Shown here piece after piece: positions 34,092 through 44,300 of a DNA stretch of 64,000 bases (within the stretch, counting starts at the first letter, position 1; each line of letters opens with the position of its first letter). The translations under genes were made by a program, and so were the position numbers. The stretch comes from Ypsolopha sequella. Taxonomy: Eukaryota > Arthropoda > Insecta > Lepidoptera > Ypsolophidae. Under the pieces are notes generated by a model, which saw only the letters and a program-made list of their open reading frames with translations, was not told the origin of the DNA and searched no databases. The stretch spans positions 248,001 to 312,000 of the forward strand of contig CAKOHE010000095.1 of the NCBI GenBank assembly GCA_934047225.1, read 5' to 3'.

Positions 34092-34811
34092 CTTTGATTA
34101 ATTTAGTGAAGATGCGGTATAACCACAACGCGGTTGGATCCACAAATACAGGTCCAGCGGGCCTATCTTAGTTTAGTAGTATTCCAGGCGGCGTTTGTGT
34201 GCACGTATTTGAAAACACCTTTACCTGTGCTATAAAATCCAGAAAAACCTGCAGATATGCCTCCGTGTGCATTTATCACTCAAGGACAAAAACAAATTTC
34301 ATGGCATCACTTTCCACTCGTAAGTACACCAAAACCAGAAAATTTCCTTAAATTACTTTCTGTTTGTTTTGTTTACACTTCGCCATTTGCAGAAAGGGAC
34401 GGAAATATTCAACATGAATGTGTGCGACTAGTTCAGTTGCGCTAGCGACGACAGTCTTTCGCTTGCATGCCGTGTCACGTACAGAGGCACAAACTTGTCT
34501 GTTCCGGTGGGCCAAACTAAAATGGCTTCTATTGTCACTACGTGACAGTCTTTGCTACCGGAACAAATAAGATTGTTAATCTCTGTAATCACACTAGACT
34601 TCACCGCTCGGCTCAGCTCGCTTTCTCTCGGCTTTGTAACGAACCGACCCGACCAAGCAATATCCTGTCTTGCTCGCTCAAAAGTCTTGTATCGTCAATC
34701 TATCTCATTCACTGATGGTAGTTGCATATACATACATAGTACGAAATACCTGTTCCATTTCCCGAATCAGTCGAGTAAGGGCGTTACGAATCTTCACTAA
34801 ATTAATCAAAG
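34092..34811 (+). mobile_element. 720-bp DNA transposon with 22-bp inverted ends, 8-bp TSD and THAP-like ORF
   Basis: The ends are perfect 22-bp inverted repeats (CTTTGATTAATTTAGTGAAG plus AT, and their complement). CTTCAAAC flanks both sides (34084-34091 and 34812-34819), an exact 8-bp target duplication. The uninterrupted site is readable in the inverted repeat copy near 38004-38013. Eight-base duplications occur in P and hAT superfamilies; the THAP-like start inside favours a P-type origin. It is far too short to be autonomous. Confidence 0.85.
34257..34445 (+). pseudogene. THAP-like N-terminal ORF remnant inside the 720-bp element
   Basis: The frame opens MPPCAFITQGQKQISWHHFP, which has the methionine-proline-x-cysteine start and the HxFP end of the first half of a THAP zinc finger, the DNA-binding domain of P-type transposases. 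The second cysteine of the C2CH set is not obvious. Directly after FPL is a strong splice donor (GTAAGTAC), and TTTGCAG about 80 bp later is a fair acceptor, so the open frame beyond FPL is probably intron. No catalytic domain remains. Confidence 0.55.
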
Positions 34812-35055
34812 CTTCAAACACACTTTTTCTCGTCGTTTGACGAATAGGAACCATATACAGAACTCAAACATATTTTATTAGGTGTGTTTCAACAATATTT
34901 GATATAAGAAATTTTGCTAGCTATCTTGGTTTTTTTAATAAAAATATAAAACCAACTTTTTTCCCTTTTGCCCTGAATCCGCCCCTCTCGCACTGCGCGA
35001 TTTTTCGCTTGGAGTGATAACAGTGACAAAAATAAAATTCGAATAGCCTCTTAAG

Positions 35056-36136
35056 CATCGTGGTCGCGTCAGAAATACGCGTACAAAGTAATTGGTATAG
35101 ATAAAATTATGTTAAGGTGTGTTAGTTCGAAAACCATTTCGAGATTTAGGTTTAAAAAGCCGTATTTTCGAAGTTTTGGTCTAAAAAACCTCATGATGAT
35201 GAATATTTTTACGAAAAGGCTGTAACTTCCATTTGCCCTCGTGTGATGTCACTTGAGTAATGGCTGTTTAAAAATGTGTTCTTTGCTATCAAGATAAATT
35301 TATAATCATTTGCTTCAGACTAATTTGACAGCTAGGTGACAGATGAGACAGACCACTTTTTTATAAGCAATCACACATCACAATCAGTATAATGTCTAAA
35401 ATTCTCAAGTGACAAGGTCATCGGACAAATTGTTTAAAAAAAAAATGTTAATTTATATATGAAAATAATGAAACCTTTGTCCTAAAATGGCGTATACACT
35501 CAGAAAATAAAATATAATAAAAAAATATTTTAATAATTAAGCTATGGGAGCCATGGGAGGTAAACAAATGAAAGGTTAACGCTTCCGTTTTTTAAGTGTC
35601 TATCCTGCTCTAAGCAGATGCCGCACATGCAAAACTTCAGTTATTTTGAAATTGCAGCTACATTAGGACATTATTTATATATTTTTTATGTAATAAAGAT
35701 GGTTTTTTCTAGTAAGTATCTGTGGGTGTTGGTGTCTTATCAATCGGTTTTGAAATATGGAAACTGAATCGCTTTTTTCATGAAATTCATGCTTATTTAA
35801 AAGTATTATAATTAAAAAGTGATTGAAAGCATGTTTATTTATAAAGTGTGATTAATAATTGTCTATAATCAAGAAACACTCCATATTTTTGCCATCTACA
35901 TTCTACATTGACAGAACTGAATCCAATGCAAAACTGATGTTTAGCATTGTGGAACCCCTTACGGGCGATGGAGGGGTTCAACAAATTGTGACAAGTGGGG
36001 ACATGAATAATAATCTTCATGACATAAATATATTTTATTTAATTCGTTTATGAATTTTCTAAAATATTTATAAGAAGACAAATATATAAATATAATTTTG
36101 GAAGTGCTGTTTTAATTTAATAAAATTTTAAATTGC
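35056..36136. other. Non-coding stretch
   Basis: AT-rich sequence without a recognisable gene or repeat boundary. Confidence 0.5.
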
Positions 36137-36405
36137 TATATAAGGTCTTTCAATTTAAATGGAAAGTAATTTAGGAGGTGATTTGGTATCGATAATACAT
36201 CACATTCCACTGAAATGTACTTTTTTTTACGCGAACTTTTTCTTCACTTGTCCATACAAACTGAGTGAGCTGATCGGACCACTTTGTACTGAGAAGTGAA
36301 AAAAAGTTCATGCAAAAAAAAGTGCTTTGCAGTGGAATATTATGTATTAACGATACTGAATTACCTCCTAAATTACTTTCCATTTAAATTGAAAGACCTT
36401 ATATA
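36137..36405. mobile_element. MITE, 269 bp with 43-bp perfect inverted ends
   Basis: TATATAAGGTCTTTCAATTT starts a 43-bp arm (36137-36179) that is repeated exactly inverted at 36363-36405. Weaker inverted similarity continues inwards (ATTCCACTG against CAGTGGAAT). The outer bases are TA-rich, so the target duplication is probably TA. There is no coding sequence. Confidence 0.85.
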
Positions 36406-37793
36406 TGTGGAGTCACACCAGGTGACTAGATTTGCAAACCTGTTGTTTGGGGACAAGTAATATTACCTGAAGAATGAACTGTGCTTCTGTATATAGAACT
36501 ATAATGGTCTTATGTTAACCTAACCTACCGTCTCGCTTTGCGGTGATGATTATGATGATGATGATGATGATGAGCTCTGCATTCTGCACACTGACATCTA
36601 CAAATCAACTGCCCTAGGAGGTATTGGAATGGCAGCTAGGTTTTCTGACTACATCCCATTACAAGTACAAGGCAAAACTTCATTTTAAAACCTGGCAAAT
36701 GACTAAAACTAAGTTTTTTTTTACAAGTACCTACCTTTTTCTGTTGTTTCTTTATAATCTTATCATCATCTTCCTTCCACTCTTGATCTTCTATATTTTT
36801 CTTCTGCTTTTGGTCTTTCTCTTGTTTAGCATTTTCTTTACGTTGACGAGCCGCCACGGCCTTGCTGTTCTCACCAACAAACTTCTTCGGTATTTTTCTA
36901 AAATGATCAACCGTTTATTATGTTATAAAAATTGCAGGTAAAACGAAAGGGAAACATAACCTTTCCACTCCAACAACAAAAGCAAAAACGACAATTATTT
37001 GCTCACCGAGTTTACAGTACCCAGTACGAAATTAATAGGTAAAGTGATTTTATTCTAGCCAATTTTATTTTAACAAAATCCTAAGTGAGTACCCTACTTA
37101 TCCTACCAACCAAAGCTGAAAAAATATGAAAAATTCTCGGATTTTTTTAAATTTGTTTTTGACGTTTAAGTTGCAGTCCGAATTATAAAAAAAAAACCGG
37201 CAAGTGCGTGTAGGCCATGCGGGCCACACTTACTATAGGTGCTCTATGATGCGGGCTATGCCAATCGCAATTTAAGCGTAGGCTTAGAATAAGGAATCCT
37301 TATTCTGGGGGCGGGCGTAGGTATCCGTAGTTGACCGTCACAGTTTGCGGACTCGGATGCAGCGTTGCCAACTCGATACCACGGTTGGATGCTAAATGAC
37401 ACCTTACTCAAATAGTGCTAGATGGCTATGAATTTCCAAAAATAGTGCTAAATTGGTCATGAAATAAAATATTTCATCAAATACAAAATATTTTTATATT
37501 ATGATTTATACTGAAATCCATCGCTTTGCATAGGCATTCTAAACATTATATATGTACTAAGAGTGCATTACGAACCAGAAAACATTAATTAGAAAAAAAT
37601 GTCAAGTAGGTAAGACAAATATTTTGATGTAGATTTGATGGTTCCCTATTTTTTAAGAATATCTTGGGGAATTTCATATATGAGGCAGGTCTTGCGTCGC
37701 TGCTAAATAGTGCTTCATTTTGTGCTAAATAAAAATAAAACATTTATTCAACAAGATTTTGACATGTTCAGAAATTTGCGTCAGCGTCCCATG
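36406..37793. other. Non-coding stretch with (GAT)n microsatellite and a short palindrome
   Basis: A (GAT)n run lies at about 36545-36575. At 37286-37306 AGAATAAGGA-A-TCCTTATTCT is a perfect 10-bp-arm palindrome with one central base. No gene is supported. Confidence 0.55.
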
Positions 37794-38186
37794 TTAAGAG
37801 GCTATGCGAATTTTATATTTGTCACTGTCACTCCGATTCAGGGCAAAAGGGAAAAGCTTGGTTTTATATTTTTATTAAAAAAAACTAAACTAGCTATCAA
37901 AATTTCCAAAATCAAAAATCTAGATATTGTTGAAACCCATCTAATAAAATATGTTTGGGTTCTGTACATGGCTGCTACTACTCGTTAAACGAGGAGAAAA
38001 AGTGCGTTAGAAGACCTCTTTTCAACAATTATTTCTATCGAGGAAAGTTTATCCAAACATGTTTTCCAAAATCAAATCCCTATATTATATAGGTAGTCAA
38101 TATTCCAGAAGCTTATTATAATTTTCCATGTATTTCATAAAATACACAGAAAAGAAACACCCGTATTTTATTCGCATATCGCCTTA
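37794..38186 (-). repeat. Dispersed ~390-bp repeat, right copy, inverted
   Basis: Opposite-strand counterpart of 33909-35055, running from GTTAAGAGGCTATGCGAAT to CGCATATCGCCTTA. It lacks the 720-bp insertion and so preserves the empty site (GTGCGTTAGAAGACCTC). Confidence 0.75.
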
Positions 38187-38558
38187 ATTACAAGAACTGA
38201 AGTACGGGAACCCCGCATTTTCTTTTGGAAGTAATATGGTTCTCAATGATATTATATACACTATTACTGCAGTAAATGATACTATACAAAAATTATAAAC
38301 CATATTGCTCTATTACAAGTTAAAGGTGTGTTAATATGTGTGAAGGAGGTGAGGGTGTATGTGAGTGTGAAAAATAGATGTACGTAAGGATGATTTTATT
38401 TGTGTATTTATACAGAAACTTGAGGTTTGTGTGAGTAATAATGATTCGTTCATTTCATTATTCAAGATTTTTGATGCAAAGTGATGTTTTATTTAGTAAC
38501 AAACTTGCATTTCGTTATGTAGAACGTCTTAAATTTAATAATTACAAAACAAATCAAA
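38187..38558. other. Non-coding stretch
   Basis: Nothing recognised; the sequence is AT-rich with no supported frame. Confidence 0.5.
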
Positions 38559-39035
38559 TTACATTGGATTTTCTAGTCCTTCAAAAGCAGGTCCCAATAT
38601 TGACCCTATTATGTGTTCCACTCCAGTACTAGGAGGGGTGGGAGGTGGTCTTCCACCACCTGAAAATAATGTGTTTTCTAATATAAATATCGCTATAATG
38701 CGGAGAAAACAAAACATTTTTTCGTGAATTAAATGACCGTTTGCTTACCAGTCTTAAATAGCTCCCGTTTTTGACTCGCTGATTGTTTTTTGTTTGACGT
38801 TTGATGTTCTCCCAGCTAGTCTTTAAGCTTTCAGGAGTACGTCTGCAGTGAGTGTTGAGTGCATTAAATTGTTCAGATAGACGCTTCCAACCATTTGCTT
38901 TATCCGCATTTGTTGTAGCGTCCGATGTTTTGTTTTATATTATGTCTCTGTATTTATTAACTAATTCCGTTAACACCGATTTTTCGTCACTGGTGAAATT
39001 TACAGTACGCTTGCGTTTATCTTCCACATTCACTG
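38559..39035 (-). pseudogene. Myb/SANT-like DNA-binding protein remnant, two exons
   Basis: Exon 1 (about 39035-38749) reads NFTSDEKSVLTELVNKYRDI, a stop, then TNADKANGWKRLSEQFNA and RRTPESLKTSWENIKRQTKN. This is the Myb/SANT-like domain that pairs with Harbinger transposases and also occurs in FSBP-like host proteins. A frame slip near 38770 is needed to reach ELFKTG, after which a donor (GTAAGC) begins an 89-bp intron. Exon 2 (38659-38559) continues GGGRPPPTPPSTGVEHIIGS and ends ENPM. The stop, the frame slip and the abrupt end mark it as dead. It could be the accessory gene of a Harbinger element. Confidence 0.75.
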
Positions 39036-39946
39036 ATTCAAATTAAATCAAAGAAAAGAAATTAAAATTTCACAATCACATTCACGCACGCACGACGAAA
39101 AAATGTTCATTCGTTTGACAAGACAAATGTTCGTTCGTTTGACAAGACAAATCGATTGACTTGACAGTACAAACGATGCTAAATAACAAAGACGTTCACG
39201 TTACGGATATGGGATTGACAATACAGATAATATTATATTTTGTATAATATTATACAATCATTTTAGGATGTCGTTCGGGTAGAAGCAAAGATAAGCATAC
39301 ATTGCTATCTTTACATAGTAATATTTTAACATTCGCTCAATATACGTGTCATTTATTCAAAAATGTTTGGTTATTTAACCGTTGGTTAAAAATCAATGAT
39401 GAACTCAAAATAAACGCGGTTAGTTTAAACAATTGTTAAATGCCAACAGAGTAGTTACGTTATCAATGATTATGTTGTAGTTGGTGAACTCGGGTCTTAG
39501 TGTGTTACCAATCGGTTAGCTAGCCTCCCACTAGCGGGTCTCCCCAGTTAATTGAGATGGTGCTTGAATCACACGTAGGGCTTCGGTAGCGCTCTGTCGT
39601 ACGGACCATCGCGAGTGACAGTGATCTGCGTTCGAGAGTTGGTTCTGCAGTCCATAACATCATTCACTCGAGCTTTCGTTAGGTAGCCGCAGCATTCAGC
39701 TACCCTACCTGAACATTCAATCAAAGCAAGCCACGTACAGTCAGTCGGGATTCACTCCAGTATCGTCAGGTAGCCCCAGCATTCAGCAAGCCTACTTGAA
39801 CATTCAATCAAAGCAAGCCTCGTTACTTCAGCCGGGCTTCAGTCCAGCATTCATTGGCTAACCGTAGGAAACAGCTGGGCTACCCCACATTATACATCAA
39901 TCAAAATATATCTACGCGGCAAGCTCAAGTCATTCACCCAGTCATC
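39036..39946 (+). other. 5' region of a BEL gag remnant with degenerate triplication
   Basis: No gene. From about 39655 to 39900 a ~100-bp unit containing CATTCAATCAAAGCAAGCC and TTCAGC/TACC phrases is repeated about three times with divergence, just ahead of the gag start. An LTR may lie further left but I could not find its borders or a partner. Confidence 0.5.
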
Positions 39947-41040
39947 ATGGCAGATGTACTATTCAATCGTCAAGGTGAAATTCTCCGAGAGATTGAGAAC
40001 GTCAACACCAATTTCAAGAAGGACAGTGCGGCAAGAAAAACCACCGAATACCTCATCAAGCGGGTTGACACACTGGATCTTTTGTGGAGAGAATTTGACC
40101 TCAATCTTACGAAGACAAAACCTGCGACTACTTTTCCCGCAACATCTATGAGGAGTTGAAAAGTTATTATAAAAAAACGAAAATTATGATTTCGTCATAC
40201 CACAAACCGAGCGAGCCAAAGCCAACGGTACAATTTTATCTACCAATGTTCACGGATACAGATGAAGTAGGGCAGCTAATCAGTCAACAAGGCACAAACT
40301 TCAGAGCCTTCGAGCGCCTCATAAACAGGGTTAACGACAGCCGCATGGAGGACAGGTGGGAGATAGAAGATGAGTTGAAAAACCTACAACGTCTGTGACG
40401 TAGATGCATTGACCACCTTCATAGCGCATAGATAACATCTTGCAAGGGAAAGATTTTAAAAGGTTAGATGAGCCCTGGCACATAAAAGTTCCATTGTTTT
40501 TGAATGTGTGCGTGAACATAATGCCGACGCGCGCGCAAATTGAGTGCGCAATCTGTCTACCTACGGTCAGCAAACTGATCAGACTACTAAAGTTGTAAAA
40601 TTGTATCTTTTCTTTTAAATGTTTGTTGTTGCAAGGTAGCAATGAGGATTACGAACACAAATTTTGAATCTACAGAGCGTCGGTACCTGGAAATTAAGAA
40701 GAAGCTGAACAGGAAACTAAGAAGATGATCGGAGGATCATCTTTGTATTTCGACGCCGCAGATTGATATTACCGACTTTTTTGGAAAATACACCCAGTGG
40801 CCCACATTCTATGACCTGTGCAATGAAGAAATTCACAAGAGCAAGTACTTGACCAAGACGCAGCATCTCAAGAGTAAAGTTAAGGGAGAAGCCGAACATC
40901 TCATACAACACTTGAATATTACCGCAGAAAACTATGACACGGCATGGAATCTTTTAACAAAGTGATACAACAATCCTCTGGTTCTATTTACCAATCATAT
41001 TGAAGTCTTGCTAAGAAGAATGGGCAAGAAACTTAGCAAG
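39947..41040 (+). pseudogene. BEL/Pao gag remnant
   Basis: An ATG at 39947 opens MADVLFNRQGEILREIENVN, continuing YLIKRVDTLDLLWREFD. After a frameshift near 40125 it reads YEELKSYYKKTKIM and FRAFERLINRVNDSRMEDRW, which lines up with the Gag start of BEL element 2 (AFERTFKNINIDNITERWEY). Unrelated sequence interrupts at about 40399-40630. From about 40770 the Gag core resumes: GKYTQWPTFYDLCNEEIHKS and LKSKVKGEAEHLIQHLNITA, with a stop shortly after. The element is 3' truncated here, and LINE C follows. Confidence 0.78.
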
Positions 41041-41230
41041 ATCATGTCTTTTTTTTACATAAAACTTATGTAATATACAAATGACTAACATCTACTTTAA
41101 CTAAGGAATAAGAAAATACAAGACAGCAAGAATTCAAGTTAACGAAAAAAAATAAAAACATATATATCTTTGTCTACTTGTCTCATATAGTCTATTTCCT
41201 TTTACAGTCTGTAATTAATTAAACTGTTAC

Positions 41231-43173
41231 ATGAACACTTTGTCAGGACAAGGTCTCTTGTGTGGTATTTCAGATTTTACTAGAATTGAAGAACGAGACG
41301 GAAAGTTGTCAAAATCATGTATTGATCACATCTTTGCTCGATCCCGCACAAGTGACCTATATTCCGCGGCACTCGGTACTGTTCTGGCCGACCACCGCAT
41401 GACTGTACTCGCTTGTCTAGGAATTACACATGTACAGGATGTTCCAAAATATACTATGCGATTCAATAATTCGAAGTTGCTAAATGAGTTGGAGAAGATT
41501 GACTGGAATGAAACAAATAATATTACATGCCCTAATAAATTATACGAGTTCATTCAAAATAAATTTACAGATTGTTATGACAAATCAAAATGTTGTACAC
41601 GAATGTCATCCTCTTTTCGAAACAAGGAGTGGATAACCAAAAAAATACAAATAGCATGCGAAAAATAGACGAGCTTTTTATCAGACATAAAAATGATCCT
41701 ACAGACATGGTTCTAAAAACAGAATATAATGCATGTAGAAATAAAACTAATAAGCTCATTGAACAAACACGAAACAAATATTATATAAAATTAATCGAAT
41801 CAAACAAATCAGATCCAAAAAAGCTCTGGCAAATTTTAAATAAAATATCTGGTCGCATTAAGCCATCTGTCGATGAATCAATATATAAGGCATTTAGAAA
41901 TGAAACTACGAACGACAAAAATATAGCAGATAATTTCGCTGTTGAATTTGAAAATAATGTCAAATCTATCATACTTACGTGTAAAACTCCCTTATTAAAT
42001 GAAAAAGACTATGTGAGACCAGTTGATAAATCTATATATTTTAAAAAGGCAACAAATAACGATGTTCTCAAAATTATTCGAGCAATTAACACATATAAGG
42101 GTCCAGGCATAGATGGTATCAGATCTGTAGATATTAAAAATATAGCCAATAGATTGTCTACAGCTATTGTTAATCTAATTAATCTAAGTGTGGAAAAAGC
42201 TATTTACCCCAATCAATTGAAAAGTGGTATAGTAAGACCTATTTACAAAAAAGGGAGTCACGCCCTATACGCAAATTATAGACCCATTACTATACTTCCT
42301 ATCCTGGATAAAATATTTGAAAAATATATTTCTAAATTAATTCATAAATTCTATGAAGATAGTCACGTATTATGCGAGGAGCAATATGGATTCAGAGAAA
42401 AAAGAAGTACTACGATGCTACTTTTAAAGTTTACTAATGAAATTAACCATCACTTAAACAATAAAAAACACGTTCTTCTCGTTCTGATAGATTACAGTAA
42501 AGCTTTTGATACCCTTAGACACGATACGCTTGTGAAAAAACTTGATGAGACGGGCATTAGAGGTCCACTGCTTAATTGGTGTAAGGACTATCTAAAAAAT
42601 CGACAGTACCATGTAAAAATAGGAGAGACATATAGTGACAGAGTTTATACAGGTATAGGCACGGCACAGGGATCAGTTCTGGGACCGTTGCATTATCTAA
42701 CATATGTAAATGATGTTAATAATGTAATAAAAAATTGCTCATTGTATCAGTTTGCAGATTACACTTGCCTTATTTCTGCTGATAGAGACATCTCCAAGGC
42801 TATTATGAGACTGCAAAAAGACTTTACTGTGCTAAGTATGTGGTCACATGATGCTGGCCTGGTTTTAAATTCTCAAAAAACAAAAATAATGCACATTCAC
42901 TCCTCCCATAATACAACAGACAAAGAAATCAAGCTCATTGCACATTCTCATGATTGTCTTCATAGTGAAAATAAAACTCACTCGTTGTGTTACCCAATAG
43001 AACATGTCAATAAAGCTGCATACTTAGGACTTTTAATAGACAACAGGTTCAACTGGACCGATCATGTTGAACTCGTTTGTAATAAGCTTCGAGCAGTGCT
43101 AGCTAAGTTCCAACTAATTAGGTATAAAGTTCCATATAGTGCATTAATAAATATATACAATGCGCTAAAATAA
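41231..43173 (+). pseudogene. LINE C endonuclease-reverse transcriptase, both ends truncated
   Basis: The plus strand begins in the late endonuclease (KSCIDHIFARSR, LADHRMTVLA) and shifts frame near 41665. A 527-codon frame (41590-43173) follows with a clean reverse transcriptase: RPIYKKGSHALYANYRPITI, EEQYGFREKRST, VLIDYSKAFDTLRH and GTAQGSVLGPL. The catalytic box reads F-A-D-Y (42751-42762), with tyrosine where the family has the second aspartate. After VCNKLRAVLAKF the frame ends at INIYNALK, short of the usual C-terminal domain. It is a relative of LINE B and is inactive. Confidence 0.85.
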
Positions 43174-43745
43174 AATGTACCATTTAACGCGCCAACCCTT
43201 TAGCTGTTAACTCTATCTAATATCACAATGTGACACGTGCGGGGTGCAGGGCGTGGGGTACGGGACGCGGGGGTGGCATGCGGGCACACACACACAAACC
43301 CTCTCTCTCTCATACACACACTCACCCTGGCACACAAACCGACCAACCCTTTCAATGATCTACATTTATATCAACCGAATAAACATTATACATTGCCTTG
43401 ATCAGTTCTAACGATGTCTCGTCTCGATGATTTATTAGATCTTGATGGAGGGAGCCATTCTGGTAACTGATACATTCACGAGTTCTTCCGTGATAACCAT
43501 AAACACATTAAACTTACCATTTAACTAATTTACTTGATGATTCGTATAGAGATTTTAAATATATATAATTTCGGTTAATGATTCTGGTGGTGCTAGTAGT
43601 CTCTGCAAGTACGCTAATTTTTGCGCGTTGGTGAATACGAATATGTCACTAGCAGAGAGCAGAAAGTATGTGGTTTAGTTAACGTGAGCTTTATACGTAC
43701 ACTTTTACCGACTTGCATAAGGAAATAATATAAATAATACATTCA
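43174..43745. other. Non-coding stretch with CA/CT microsatellite
   Basis: A compound (CA)n/(CT)n run lies at about 43285-43330. No gene is supported. Confidence 0.55.
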
Positions 43746-43815
43746 CTTGAGAGGTAAATCAGTCGGTAGGAGGATGATTCGAAATCTCAAAATCTGAGTT
43801 CAAATCCTGCCTGAA
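43746..43815 (+). repeat. Degenerate tRNA-like sequence (possible SINE head)
   Basis: TAAATCAGTCGGTAGGAGGA resembles a tRNA D-arm/A box, and GAGTTCAAATCCTGCC, about 30 bp further on, a T-arm/B box. The stems do not pair properly, so it is not a functional tRNA; it may be the head of a tRNA-derived SINE. Confidence 0.35.
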
Positions 43816-43849
43816 ATCCATCCAAAACGATTAAACGAGCAATATGCTG

Positions 43850-44300
43850 TTAATATTTGCCAATATGCTGTTCATCCATCCATCATCAATCAGCCTAGTT
43901 CGTCTACTGCTGGACATAAGCCTTTCTAGGACTTTGCCACTCCCGGCGGTCATCCTGGAAGAATTGCCCATACTCACACACGCTGGGCAGGCGGGTTGGT
44001 GAACTCTCGCACCAGTGACGCCGCTGCCCGTCACCAGTCTGTTCCATATAAGGCCCGGCTATTAGGGATGGATATACCGCCATCCATCAGTCCCAGGTAT
44101 GGTTGGCCTTCTGGTTTTTTGCCTGTGAGCTGTCCGCTTACTCTCCCCCGAATTACTTCAAGGGGGTCTCCAAGTAAGATGGTGGTACCTCCACAGTCGA
44201 GCACAGTCGATGCTGTTAATATCCGCCAATATAAGAAACATGTTCGCAATACCCAAATAGCACACAAGCAGTATATAAAGGCACTGTACCGCTTCTTTGT
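43850..44300 (-). repeat. LINE/SINE 3'-end fragment, RTE-like
   Basis: The plus strand reads CATCCATCCATCATC followed by CTACTGCTGGACATAAGCC. Its complement, GGCTTATGTCCAGCAGTAG, is the diverged end of the GEAYVQQW motif that closes lepidopteran RTE ORFs, and GGATGGATGG is the usual simple-repeat tail. The rest, with GTGACGCCGCTGCCCGTCAC, is non-coding. Confidence 0.5.

Larger units (their letters stand above)
33909..35055 (+). repeat. Dispersed ~420-bp repeat, left copy, split by an insertion
   Basis: Starts TAAGGCAATATGCG and ends GCCTCTTAAGC; the whole is repeated inverted at 37794-38186. Without the 720-bp element at 34092-34811 and its 8-bp duplication it is about 420 bp long. It has no coding potential that I can see. 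A third partial copy is at about 12830-12895. Confidence 0.75.

Noticed and set aside
43746..43815. Functional tRNA gene
   Set aside because: A- and B-box-like strings are present, but the anticodon and T stems do not pair.
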